Source: Liopterus haemorrhoidalis
Taxonomy: Eukaryota > Arthropoda > Insecta > Coleoptera > Dytiscidae
DNA: 64,000 bases
Direction: 5' to 3'
NCBI GenBank assembly: GCA_963971575.1
Contig: OZ020620.1
Span: forward strand, 38,207,992-38,271,991
Shown: positions 22,468-33,454 of the stretch, piece by piece
Numbering within the stretch: the stretch's first letter is position 1
How the letters are laid out: each line of letters starts with the position of its first letter
The notes under the pieces: model-generated
Database searches by the model: none
What the model was told of the DNA's origin: nothing
Seen by the model: the letters and a program-made list of their open reading frames with translations, nothing else
Translations under genes and position numbers: made by a program

Positions 22468-22555
22468 ACAGTAAATTTTTAAATTATTTTTAGTTTTTCC
22501 TTTTCTCTCTTATAGTTCGCCAAAAATCAACAAGGACGACTTATTATACAGACTG
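22468..22555 (+). mobile_element. Solitary 3' end of the Tc1-like element seen at 38550-39471
   Basis: CAGTAAATTTTTAAATTATT, TCTCTCTTATAGTTCG and the terminus TTATTATACAGACTG followed by TA match the right end of the element at 38550-39471. No coding remnant accompanies it. It sits 48 bp left of a DD41D element. Confidence 0.7.
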
Positions 22556-22603
22556 TACATTCAACTAAAAAGTATTTTCAAAATTCATGTCAATCTATAT
22601 GTA

Positions 22604-23822
22604 CAAGGTGTCTCAAAAGAAATTTTATATTTAGTAGATCGATTAAAAAAAAAGTAAGCCGTATATAGAAAAAATGTTTATTAATTATTAAAATACACTT
22701 TTTGGGGATTTATTTCTTAAAAATAATATCGTCTAAATGTAGACCCTCGCGTTCTCGGCACTCATTTAATCGAACAGTAAAATTACTTATGACGTCTCGG
22801 CAGGTGGACTCAGGGATGGCTGCCATTTCGTGACGGATATTTTCTTTCAAATGCGCCAGTGAAGTCGGTTTATTGGCGTAAACTTTAGATTTAAGATAAC
22901 CCCATAGGAAAAAGTCCATAGGGGTTAAATCTGGACTGCGTGGAGGCCAATTTATGTCACCTCTCCGGGAGATCAATTTGCCTGAGAAAAAAAAAACGTG
23001 TGTGAAGTTGCTCCGTCCTGTTGGAACCATGTTCTTTGGTTATAGCCAGGAAAGTTTTGCAGTTCAGGTACCAAGAAGTTGTCTAACATCTCCACATAAC
23101 GCTCTGAATTCACTGTAACTGCACGCCCCCTTTCGTCTTCAAAAAAGTAAGGGCCGATAATTCCTCGCGCCGGCATCACAGCCCATACGGTCACTTTAGG
23201 CGAATGTAGGGGTTTTTGATGTTTGCGTTTCGGATTCGTTGCAGTCCAGTAGCGGCAGTTCTGCTTATTTACGTGGCCATTAAGATGAAAATGTGCTTCA
23301 TCCGAAAACAAAATGTTGGTAAACGTTGAAAATCGCTTAATATTGTAGGGGTGCAGCTTTAGGTCTTTGTGCCTAATGCGATGTAATGATGATCTATGCA
23401 CATTTAAAGCACTTGCGCGCTTCCGAATTGAAAGGTTCGGGTCGTCACGAACAGACTGATTAACATTCTCCACGTTTTCTACCGTTCTTGATGACCTAGG
23501 TCGCCCGGATTTTGATTTATCCAGCGTTGTACCAATCTCTTCAAACTTTTTAACCCAATGTCGAATGAGAGGAATGCTTGGCGCATCATTTAAGTGGCGA
23601 AAACCTCGAATACTACAGAATTTTCTACGCGCTACAGTCGCCGAATCACCGTTTTTGTAAAACTCTCGCACGCATAACGCGCGGTCTGCTCCCGAGAAAC
23701 GCTCCATAGCGACTGAATTCCCAAGAGCCAGGCTACCGACTGACATAACCCCCGCGCCCTTCGGATACGTTGCGTTCACGCAGTAAGCTAAATAAATATA
23801 AAATTTCTTTTGAGACACCTTG
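22604..23822 (-). mobile_element. Tc1/mariner element of DD41D type, with 30-bp terminal repeats
   Basis: The 30-bp ends are inverted copies, starting CAAGGTGTCTCAAAAGAAAT at 22604 and ending in the complement at 23822. A TA precedes the left end; the right flank is AA, presumably mutated. The element is 1.2 kb and contains one transposase on the minus strand (22710-23707). A second, 5'-truncated copy lies at 43644-44290 and is almost identical over the shared part. Confidence 0.88.
22710..23707 (-). pseudogene. DD41D-type transposase, inactivated by deletions
   Basis: Order of motifs: an N-terminal DUF4817-like segment MERFSGADRALCVREFYKNG, a helix-turn-helix linker with KSGRPRSSRT, RKRASALNVHRSSLHRI, ILFSDEAHFHLNG (first Asp), FQQDGATSHT (second Asp), then SPDLTPMDFFLW (third Asp). 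In the second copy the last two aspartates are separated by 41 residues, unlike the usual 34. Here 34 bp or so is replaced by poly-A at 22985, shifting frame, and about 30 residues before ILFSDEAHF appear missing. The start at 23707 was preferred to the longer frame, whose first codons lie in the terminal repeat. Confidence 0.85.
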
Positions 23823-24770
23823 AATAATTAAATAAAGCAAAATATAATACATCAAATAGTCAGAGAAGCAATTAGCTATCCAATGACACTTTCGATGATC
23901 GTCGCCTGTCCGATACCTACTCCGATCAGATTATAAATTAGCATTAAACGTGTTGTGACCACTAATTTTATCTACCGAATCGTTTAACCTTTCTGTCCAT
24001 CAATCCAAACTTTTTCACCATTCCCTGAAGGCTATGAACCATTTAATTTGCAATAATTTAATTCTATATAATTGTTCCAGAAACTAAGTCACTGGTTGAA
24101 AAGGGTCTAAACATACCTACGTATTCAGTTAATGATGATTATAGATCTAAAATTATTTGAAAGAATAAATTATTTGTGCCGTGGGAATGTTTTTGTAAAA
24201 TCGCATAGAATTAATAATAATGATGAATTTATTTAAATTTCTAAATAAATTTATAAGGTTTCAAAATAAATATTCATTATATGTTTATAAACTATTAATA
24301 TTCAGTTAAAATTTAGTTTCAATCATACCTTAAATTTAAAATTAAATTATGCAATTGAAGATATTTATTAAGATTAAATAATACAAGTTCATTGTAAAAT
24401 ACTTCTAAAAAGTAAAAAAAGTATTCAGTAAAAAATGAGAGCCGTCTTTCACGCTGACAACTCTTGGCAATCAAAATTCAATCAATACATAAATTTACAT
24501 CAGTAAGATGGGCTCATCTGAAAAACGTTCTCAGGGCAAAAACAAAGGGCTGAAGCTTCTATGTGGTCCTCAGCCATGGCTATTAATCAGAATTAATGTC
24601 AGAAATATCAGATGTACTCAACTTGGGTAGTAAATAAAATTGCCAGATGGCAAACTATGAGGGTCATTTTTTAAATAAGAACTGTGCTGGTTTAAAAGTA
24701 AACACAACGTTTTTTCAAAATTTTTATTTCTACAATAACCAACATCCTTTCGTTATTTTTCGACCCCGTT
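23823..24770. other. Unassigned intronic sequence
   Basis: No coding region or repeat boundary recognised. Confidence 0.35.
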
Positions 24771-24779
24771 CCATTCATC

Positions 24780-25155
24780 AATGGCACGAGTTGATCAACT
24801 TTTGGTAAATATTCGCAAAATCTTAAATTCTTAAAATCGACACGAGTAAACTCCCATTTCTAGTCAACCGATTTTTACCAAAAGTTGATCAACTCGTGCC
24901 ATTGATGTCAAAAGCTTAAATATGAAGTTTCATAAAAATCCTTTTAGACGAATTTGCTCTGCACGTGTACACAGACAGACAGACGGACAGACAGACAGAT
25001 AGAAAGACGGACAAACGGACAGACAGACACACAGACAGACCGACAGACATCATGCTAAAAATAGTCAAAACGTTATGTAGGGACCTCAATTCGTGGAGAT
25101 CCATTGAAATCTCAAAATGTCAAAATCGGTATGATCACAATACCTCCCTTATATA
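24780..25155 (-). repeat. (CAGA)n family unit, interrupted at its inner end
   Basis: Contains an inverted pair of the block GGCACGAGTTGATCAACTTT (24781-24801 and 24883-24902), CGTGTACACAGACAGACAGA, and CGGTATGATCACAATACCTC. It is cut at TATA (25152-25155) by another element; the missing continuation TATATGTTGGTGGTCGGT is at 26373-26390. Confidence 0.75.
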
Positions 25156-26372
25156 GGGTAAAGTTGGTATAGATGCCTCAGTGGGATAAACGCCCCACTT
25201 CGCATATATCCATAACGGTGTGGGTTTGTATCATTTCATTACTGACAGTTTGTACGAGAAATACAGTCTCCTGAAATAAATGTGTTAAATTACATCAATG
25301 TTAATAGTTTATGAAAAATTAAATTGTAAAGGTAGGTGCTCATATGAGTGGTTGTATTTCAATAATTACGACATTTTGTCTTAAGGTTTTATGACGTAAC
25401 TATAACTTTAACAAAATTAGTTTCATTACTAGGTATCAGAAGACACTAATCTCACATTATAGAGTAGAAAATAATGCTCAATATTGTATACATTCGAAAT
25501 AAACAGATGGGGCATCTATCCCATAGAAAGGATATAAGGCCGCAATAAATGTGGGATATATGGCTCGGGCATTGTATATATAATCTTATAATAAAATATA
25601 TATATATAATCTTATACTAACATTTTCCCAAGGACACGCAACAACATATATGCCAAAATACATACTTGGAAAAAAATATCGCAAAAATATGAAAAGTTTA
25701 AAAAATTTATTAAGTCCTATCAAAAAATGTTTCAAATAAAAGTTGTTAATTATTACTTGTATAGTAATTTTTGTAGAATAGATGTTTTAGAAACTTTTCT
25801 CTGTTGTGAAATATTCGCAAAAATCTTAAAACCGACACGAGTAAACTTACATTTATAGTTGACCGATTTGTACCAAAAGTTGAGCAACTGGTGCCAAAAA
25901 CTTAAATATGAAGTTTCATAAAAATCCGTTTGGCCAAAATTGCTCTACACATCTCCATGGACCGACAGACACATAGACCAAGAGACATCATGCTAAAAAT
26001 AGTCAAAATCGGTATGACCACTCCGTATATATGTTGGCAGACGGTAAAAAAAAAATAAATAAATTGTAATTTTTAATTGTTATTTTAAAAAATATTAAAA
26101 TTGTTGGTCAAAATCAAATGTATTATTTTAGTGAGGCATAAATACCACCATATGGAGCAAAAATCCCATCGATATGGGATATATGGCCAATTACAGTACT
26201 ATTTTAAATCATTAATTTTATATATTTAGAATAATTATAAGTGTTTTAATCTTATGTTATTGTGTAGTAAGATTATCTAAGAATTATAGCAAAGTGACAG
26301 ATAAAGTTTAATAATTAAGATTAATGCAACACGATTGTTTTTCTATAACTGGGGCATCTATCCCACCTTTAC
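25156..26372. mobile_element. 1.2-kb element flanked by TATA, with GGGTAAAG...CTTTAC ends
   Basis: Left end GGGTAAAGTTGGTATAGATG and right end CATCTATCCCACCTTTAC are imperfect inverted repeats. TATA stands on both sides and occurs once in intact (CAGA)n units, consistent with a TA or TATA target duplication. The interior repeats GGGATA and GGCATCTAT-like blocks near both ends. No transposase is readable; instead another (CAGA)n unit occupies 25705-26055. The superfamily is not assigned. Confidence 0.65.
25705..26055 (-). repeat. (CAGA)n family unit nested inside the TATA-flanked element
   Basis: Blocks AAAATGTTTCAAATAAAAGT, GACACGAGTAAACTTACATT, a short CAGACAC run and ATATATGTTGGCAGACGG appear in family order. 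The tetranucleotide run is nearly absent here, showing that it is not needed for family membership. Confidence 0.7.
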
Positions 26373-26439
26373 TATATGTTGGTGGTCGGTAAAAATACTA
26401 ACCATATTACTCCTGAATGCACACAAATTGAAAGTATAG

Positions 26440-26510
26440 TCATGAGCCTGGAATCAGGAGGCCTAGGCTTACTTTGGGCTGTCGCGCTAGTGATGATGAT
26501 ATTGAGTGCT
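26440..26510 (+). repeat. Short dispersed repeat ending in GATGAT
   Basis: GGAATCAGGAGGCCTAGGCT and GGGCTGTCGCGCTAGTGATG recur in inverted orientation at 30873-30945 (CATCATCATCATCATTAGAG and CGACAGCCCAAGG). It resembles the 3' end of a LINE with a GAT-type tail. Confidence 0.5.
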
Positions 26511-27097
26511 TAGTTATAGTTAATTTGTCATTATAAATTTGTATTCTAACACAGACATGTTCTCCCGCGACCCTGTGTTTCGTAGATAATCGTTTATACA
26601 TTAAAAACTTTTAAGAATTCCATTTTTATTGATAACAAAAGGAACATCAACTAAATGGAATTAATATTTCCATCAGAATCATATAAAAATACCGTAATTT
26701 ATCGATTTGTCCTCTCTTTCAATGTTATTGTAAATTTAAAAGCATTTCCTCTTTTCATCTCGACATTATTACTTTTTTTAAAGAATGTGACCTTTTCCAT
26801 CACGATCCATGGTTTGCTCATCTTCTTATAGCTGAAAGCATATTGGAGTTTAACCGTATATAGTGAGGGAATTTAACGCTAGATTACAGAGCGAGGTAAC
26901 ATTAACCTGACTCTCGGACATACCACTCAGATTCATGCCTTTGATCAACAAATAATTGGTTTGTTGGTTAAATAACTTATAGGATGGAAATATACTCCGG
27001 GGTAATCATAAAATGTTTTTATCGATATGGATATACAATTTTCTATTGTGAATCTTGTTGGATATACTGTATGATTCACTTTATATCATTTTCCGAG
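26511..27097. other. Unassigned intronic sequence
   Basis: Nothing recognisable beyond AT-rich sequence. Confidence 0.35.
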
Positions 27098-27099
27098 TA

Positions 27100-28099
27100 C
27101 CGTTTTTTCGGACAATAAGACGTACACAAAATTTATAAGAAAATTTTACAGAAAATATTTATTACTATCTCAGAAAGAGCGATAGTAATAAAATTTATTA
27201 TTTGTAAAAAGTTTTTTCACACAGAAGCGGCACACAAAATATGAATAGTTCGAAACGAAATATTGTTAAAAAATAACCGAGTGTGCCGCAAATCTAATAC
27301 GAGGGAATACGAACTAGGATTAAACACAATAGATCATAAAAATTTTACTATAAAATTGTGAAGAAAAATATGGTCACAGGGGTGCATTTAATGATATGAT
27401 AAATATGTCGTGCGTTTAATAAAATGATAAATAGTAATATAGAAATACACAAAACCAATTTAAACGTGTTTAAAATGTGCACGCCACTGGTGACTGCCTG
27501 ACAAAAAGATTTATTACTATCAGTCTTTCTGAGATAGACTATACGATAACTTGTACCAGCAACATTCTCTTCATCTTCACTCTCTGTACCATCACTCGTC
27601 TCATTAATGTCACTGTTCGTATTATTTTCGTCTGAACTATTGTTGTCAATCTCTTCAAAAACCAAGTCATCTTCTCATTCAGTCTTCTTATATCGCATTT
27701 CTTAAAAGACTTTATAATCGTCTTTTCTTTTACAGCTACCATCAATTTTTTACCTAGGTATTTCTGAAATTGTCCATACATGTTGTTTCATATATCTTAT
27801 TGCTGTAACATCGTAATTTGGCTTTATCATACGTTTGTTCCATTCTTCCTTCATAAAATTACTAAATGGTTTATTAATCGACACATCCCAGAACTATTGA
27901 CTTGTAAGACTTCCAGAAATGACTAATTCTGTATTCGTTTCTATTATATTTTCTTGGTTGATTCTGTTTTATGCGCTCTGAATTGATTCCACACTAACAT
28001 GGCACACTTTTTAAACAATATACCTTAGGACCATAAGACGCATCCCAATTTTAAGTCGAGTTTTCTGCGTATAAAAGTCTTATGGTCCGAAAAATACGG
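27100..28099 (-). mobile_element. pogo-like DNA transposon remnant
   Basis: Ends CCGTTTTTTCGGACAATAAG (27100) and CTTATGGTCCGAAAAATACGG (28099) are inverted repeats; TA stands at the left and TG at the right. On the minus strand three frames spell a pogo/DDE_1 C-terminus: DVSINKPFSNFMKEEWNKRM, KPNYDVTAIRYMKQHVWTIS, KSFKKCDI, and an acidic tail EEIDNNSSDENN. The catalytic core upstream is missing and frameshifts separate the blocks, so the copy is dead. Confidence 0.75.
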
Positions 28100-28490
28100 T
28101 GATTCTTTTTTTGCCTTCTTGAGTATAATCAGTCAAGTTGTACAATATCAGCGATGACAGCGAACATTCAGAGTTAAAAGGCAAGATTTTTGAATTCTTA
28201 TTTCATCTATACCTTTGAGTCTCTGCACCTCGTGCTAATCAACGCAACACAGAGGGCCTGAGAGAGCCTGAAAGTAAAAAAAAAAAAAAAAAACAATAAG
28301 AAAGTTATTAAATATTAAACAGTTTCAAACTCCGCCCTTTAGTGACGTAGTAGGCCACAAGAATGTCCTAGATGAATAGGTGTGCAAATGACGTCAATTA
28401 TACCTATTGCTTTTTTTTATTTTCGTTAATTTTTACAAGAAATGATCAATGATATAAACTACAAACTTTATGTTTGATATTATTAGCAAG

Positions 28491-28795
28491 TGAGTATTGA
28501 GTTGCCGTGGCTCCGTGGAACGACGATTGTCTACGGAGCACAAGGTCCCGGGTTCGAGACCCCCCACACTTCCTTTGGATTTTTATCTTCCGAAAATGTG
28601 CAGTCAGCTCTGGGGTCGATTCAGCCTCAAATATTTCATACTTAAAATGAGTACCTGTTTACACAGGGATAATAGGACCGGTATAAACGTCACGTGGCTT
28701 TCATTTCTATGGCCGGTGGTCTAGAAACGGAGAACTTACCTTCTCTGCCCATATACGCCTATCTAGGTGTTGGGATCCCATTATTTATTTATTTT
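28491..28795 (+). mobile_element. tRNA-derived SINE with the duplication ATTATTAGCAAG
   Basis: The head GTTGCCGTGGCTCCGTGGAA is tRNA-like and followed by a B box GGGTTCGAGACCC. A body of about 200 bp ends in an ATTT-rich tail. ATTATTAGCAAG stands at 28479-28490 and 28796-28807, the target-site duplication of a retrotransposed insertion. The ORF over it is spurious. Confidence 0.85.
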
Positions 28796-28807
28796 ATTAT
28801 TAGCAAG

Positions 28808-29748
28808 GGATAACATGAAGGCATGAATGTTCATGCACACGAGAGTGAGATAATAAACGTACGTCGAATACTAATAAGCAGAACATTTACTAAAGGCTAC
28901 CTCACAATGAAGTAAATTTTAAAATGTAAAAGTATTTATAATTATTTTTGCCAAATTTACAAAATTAAATATGCCAAAGTGTATAAATATTGCTTAATAT
29001 TCATAAAAAGGAATTAAATAAACACTGTACAGGTATATTGTCAATTTTTAATTCTTTCGAGTCTTTCTTAAAATTATTTACTTATTTTAAAGGATTCCAT
29101 AGTTTCTTTTTATAGAAATAGTTCTACTACAACGTTGATAAGTTTATCACAATGGAACGTCAAAAAGAGCAAATACTGCACCTATGCTAATCTTTTCTCT
29201 TCAAAGAAATTTGGAAAGAAAAAAAGTCTTTGAATGTCTATATTGAATGTGATAAAATGAAAATTATCAGTGTTCAATATCAGTAGATTGTAATCATAAA
29301 ATATCTGTCTTATAGTACACCTGTACTAGCCAAAAACTCAGGTAAAAAATGTGCAGGTATCGTAATATCGAATGTAAGATGAACGTTCATTATGTCCAAG
29401 GAGATAGGTACAATGTGAATTGATAAAAAGTGGACCAATAAAAGGCAAATGATCTGCCATTATGTGCAAATAATACAACAAGGTACATCTGGACATCTCA
29501 GACATTCGAGATGTTCGATATATTTTTATATTTCATATTGATTTTTTATGATTCTGGGAGATCTTCCAAACCTTTCAGCTAACTGTTTTTTGCTGGTTAT
29601 AGATTATAAAATATTTTATTCTATACATAGTTTTAACAATGTTGGTTTTTTATAAATTATGTGTAGTCGCCACTAACACTTAGTAGAATTTATAGAAAAA
29701 AAATGTCTGTTTTCTGGACGCAGACTCTTTTTAAATATATCAGATATA
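28808..29748. other. Unassigned intronic sequence
   Basis: No coding region or repeat boundary recognised. Confidence 0.35.
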
Positions 29749-29750
29749 TA

Positions 29751-30841
29751 TTAGGTCGTCAAGGATGAAATTTGTAGAAAAAAAAGGCAAAGTTGATTGA
29801 TAACTTACAAATATGTGGAATTATTTTATTCATCAAAGAATGCACACATATTGTGTATACACTTTTGCCATTTAAGCGGCAGGTTGTTCAGGCCGGTGGT
29901 GTAAAACCCTGGCGGACGAGAGTCAATGAATTCCTGGAAGGCCAGTTTTACAGCATTCTTGGAATTAAACTGTTTTCCTATTAAAAAGTTGTCCAGATTG
30001 GAAGAAGTGGTAGTGGGGGCTAGGTCTGGTGAGTATAGAGGATGATGAAAAAGTTCCAACTCCAATTCCTGTAGTTTTGCCACAGTCATTTGTGCAGTAT
30101 GTGATTTAGCGTTATCATGCAATAAGATAGGAGTCGATGTTGACCAATCTAGGCTGTTTTTCTTTAAGTTTTTGCCAACGGAGTGACCGAGCGCATTAAG
30201 TCGTGCAGTTTGGGCTGGTGAAAAGCAGTCTGGATTGTGTGGCCGGTAGTTCGATTCTCCGTTCGTGATATTATTCGGGCCAGAATAATATGTTTACATT
30301 ACTCTCATTTCACAATCATTCCCTCATCCAGGTGTAGGAGTTCGCCCCCTGGCATCGGCGATTAGCATCGTTGCAGAAATAGGCCGGTGTAAAATAAATA
30401 AATAAAATCTTTAAGTTTTTGCATCATTTTGTCCAGTTGGTTGCATCATATTTCTGCTGTGATCGATGAGCCAGTTTTTTGTTTTTGTTTGGTTTTAAGT
30501 TACCTGTACGAAATTTGGCGAACCAATTTGATATTGTCTGCTGCGTAGTAACACTTGAGCCAAATACACTATTAATATTTCGCGCGGTCTGCGATGCCAT
30601 AGTTCCACGTAAGAACTCATACTTCATAATAGTTCAAATTTCCAACCGTTCCATTTTCAACAAAATGAATTTTAAAAAAAAGTGTTTTGATATTTTTAGA
30701 GCATAAAATGATTTCTTTAAACAGGCGACATATGTAGCTTTCCAACAAAAAAAGAACGGTCAAATATTAAGCCAATGACAAATAATTAGCTGTTAAATTT
30801 TGCAAAATTATTAACTACATATTTCATCCTTTACGGCCTGA
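29751..30841 (-). mobile_element. mariner element with TA duplication and a SINE inside
   Basis: Terminal repeats TTAGGTCGTCAAGGATGAAA (29751) and the inverted TTTCATCCTTTACGGCCTGA (ending 30841) are flanked by TA. The minus strand encodes a mariner helix-turn-helix segment (TARNINSVFG, QTISNWFAKFRTG) and, further on, HDNAKSHTAQ with PLYSPDLAP and LPLKWQKCI. The segment between these, including the first catalytic Asp, is deleted, and the residue expected as third Asp is replaced (PDLAPTTTSS). A SINE splits the remainder. Confidence 0.88.
30176..30408 (+). mobile_element. tRNA-derived SINE inserted in the mariner, duplication CTTTAAGTTTTTGC
   Basis: The head carries GAGTGACCGAGCGCATTAAG (A-box region) and GGTAGTTCGATTCTCC (B-box region), typical of tRNA-derived SINEs. 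The 233-bp element ends in an AAATA repeat tail. The 14-bp CTTTAAGTTTTTGC is present at 30162-30175 and 30409-30422. Its tRNA-like head differs from the SINE at 28491 and from the tRNA-headed element at 61186, so several SINE families coexist. Confidence 0.9.
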
Positions 30842-30843
30842 TA

Positions 30844-31735
30844 TATTTACTAAATTTTACGTTTTAACTGTAATCATCATCATCATCATTAGAGCGACAG
30901 CCCAAGGTGTGCCTAGGCCTCCTGTTTCCAGGTTTCATAACCATATTATCAGTCTATGTACATTCAGCAGTAATATGGTCAGTATTGTGTCAATTTTGTA
31001 GCGTACACAGAAAGCGTTACCTATAATATATACACACAAATACTCATTAAACCCCGTGAATCTCTCGTTAATTATCCTGCGCACGACACTGTATCAAGTT
31101 ATTATATATAATCCTGTAAAATATAATGGAATAATTCGCAGCTATGTACACATTTGCATATAATACCTATGCAATGAAAAAGTAATTTTATGGCAATGTG
31201 CAATGGATGTACAACAACATAAACTAGACGTTTTATTCACACTTGTGTTTGGCGCAAAATCGAATCCGAGAAAACTCAATAAATAACAACAATTTAATCT
31301 TTCATTAACCAATCATAATATGCAACTAAATAACATGCTTCATAATAGAAATTTAATTTTATAACCAGAAAATTTCAGGTAGAGGTTTTTGCGTTAACTT
31401 ATGGCCCATCAATTATTTGATTATTCAAATTATCAAACAAGTATTTAGTTGAATGGTTCGGTATATTTAATGTAAGGTATTAGTATAAACACTGAAAAAC
31501 GTAGACTTGAGAACTGAACTGGCTCTTGCTCTTTCCTTCAAGGCAAACTTCATCTGCAGCGGAATATTTTTTTACTTAAATAACAGCTCATATTTTTTCG
31601 TAGAATTCATCTTCACAAACCTGAAGTTATTTCAGAGTAAATATTTTAATAAATTATTAGTAAGAATCACAGTTTTAAATACCTAAGAGGTATAATAGAA
31701 ATCAAAGGGGTTACGAAGAAAAAATTAACAGTAGA
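30844..31735. other. Intronic sequence with one short dispersed repeat
   Basis: 30873-30945 is the inverted counterpart of the repeat at 26440-26510. Nothing else recognisable. Confidence 0.4.
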
Positions 31736-31737
31736 AT

Positions 31738-32602
31738 TATATATATTCTTTATTTCCCCTAGGCCTTGCGGCGTTTAGGGTATTAACAATTACAATTACA
31801 AAGCAATGAAAAATAAAATAACATACAATGGATATTTTACAATATTTTTTTATTTAATTTCTTTGTTCTTCTTCCAGTCTCCCTCTCTTTCTTCCTGTTT
31901 TCCTTCCGGCTTCCCTCTCCTGTCTCCTTCCTTCTTGCCTCCAGTTCTCTCGCCCGTCTTTCTCCGTTGCCTTCCTCACTCATCAGTTCTATTATCCCTT
32001 TCACCCAGACTGCCATCGCTCTGCACCTCTTCGCTAAATGCTCCAAGGTTTCCTTTTCTTCCTTGCATATTCTACAGAGCTTGTCCTCTGGCTTTGCCCA
32101 GTACCTGTTATTCCCTTCTTCGTTGCCTCATCTTAACCTCGCTATCTTCCTGACTCTACCCCCTGATCTTCCTTTTTTCCTCTTCATGTATCTCGGTATT
32201 CCGATCACTCTTATATCTTTTCACACTCAACGATTTGTCTATTCATTCCTGTTCCTGTACTTCCTTATCCCTCCTACTCAATTCTTCTACTATATTTGTT
32301 CCTCCATTTCTCTTTCTCCCTGCTTTCTTCTCTCTTTTCTTCTCTCTTCCCAAGCCGACTATTACCTTTTTGTCCTTCCTTTATTCTTTCTTCCCAGCAT
32401 TCCCTTATTATTTTCTTATTCTCTTCCCTTCTGATTTTCTCCTCATATTTCACTGCTCTCGCTCCGGCACCCACTGTCAGCTTTTCTCTCTTCATTTCCT
32501 CTCTCACAATATGTCCTGGTGTCGTTCTGTCTAGCCCCAATGTCCTCCACCTTATATCGTCATTAAACCTTCTCACCCCTATGCTCCATAGCTTTCCCAT
32601 AA
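31738..32602 (-). mobile_element. 5'-truncated LINE, related to the one at 4960-5944
   Basis: Minus-strand frames encode DDIRWRTLGLDRTTPGHIVR, EEMKREKLTVGAGARAVKYE, a basic KREEKREESREKEKWRNK stretch, and a zinc-knuckle-like CRICKEEKETLEHLAKRC. These blocks match the LINE at 4960-5944 in order (RWTLGLD-RTP, EETKRDKLR, AVKYEKKI, CRTCGETTETIEHLLSC). The reverse transcriptase domain proper is missing. Several frameshifts show age. Confidence 0.85.
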
Positions 32603-32607
32603 CCAGC

Positions 32608-33332
32608 GTTCGGCATAACTGTGCAGTGTTAACTCTGTGTCGAGCAAGTTTTTTGTCACGTGACCACTGTACACACTGTGCAAGAATGTCAAAGACGAAC
32701 GCTTTGTTCAGATTGTGCAGTTATTCTTGTTATTCTAACCTTTTTTTGTAAACAAATAAATTATGTGTGTTTGATTACATGAAGTCTGTCTCCTGTTACT
32801 TGTTTTGTACGATGATATAAAAATAACGCCTGAAGGTTTTGGGATGCTTTTATGTAATATAAAATTTTCTTTATTTAGGAAGACAATACAGAAGAATTTT
32901 CCAAACCAGAAAATATTTTGGAAAAAGTGTTTGAATATGCAGAGAGTTCCAAATATGACTACAAATCAATTTAATGTACATTTCCGCATGTATCCTGAAT
33001 TTTTTTAGTCTTTTTGAGTGTCTTTATATGTTCCATCATGAGGTTCATGTCTGTACTATTTATTTTGCAAATGCTGCAGGCATAAACAATGATATCTTGA
33101 TTGTTTTCGCTCATATTGTTTTGTATAAATAATAAGTTATATTTTTACCGCTAAAAACACTATTGCACAGATTTCCGCACGATCTAAACTTGTAACGATT
33201 GTGCAACACAAACTGCACTGCACGATATTTGCCGAACGATCTTCGTGTTGCACAGACCACACAAAAACTTTATGCCGAACATTTCTTGTGTAAATTATGC
33301 AGAATGTGTAGATTATTAGCTTATGCCGAACG
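32608..33332. mobile_element. DNA element with 13-bp ends GCGTTCGGCATAA
   Basis: GCGTTCGGCATAA at 32608 and its inverse TTATGCCGAACGC ending at 33332 bound 725 bp. Internal TGCCGAAC motifs near the right end (about 33228 and 33273) and repeated TGTGCA/TGCACA words suggest subterminal binding sites. No transposase is readable. The flanking duplication is unclear, so the superfamily is open. It abuts the truncated end of the LINE. Confidence 0.55.
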
Positions 33333-33454
33333 CACCTCAGCCTTGCTTTCTTCATTCTTCCCTAACGTGTTGCTCTGCTCTGTTGTTCCTCTTTAGCACG
33401 TGTCCCATGTACTTTACACTCTTCATTTCTTCGATGAAATTTTATACTCTAAAA

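Noticed and set aside
31806..32751. Overlapping plus-strand ORFs rich in Ser, Leu, Phe and Pro
   Set aside because: They are antisense shadows of the minus-strand Lys/Arg/Glu-rich LINE ORF2 fragment.
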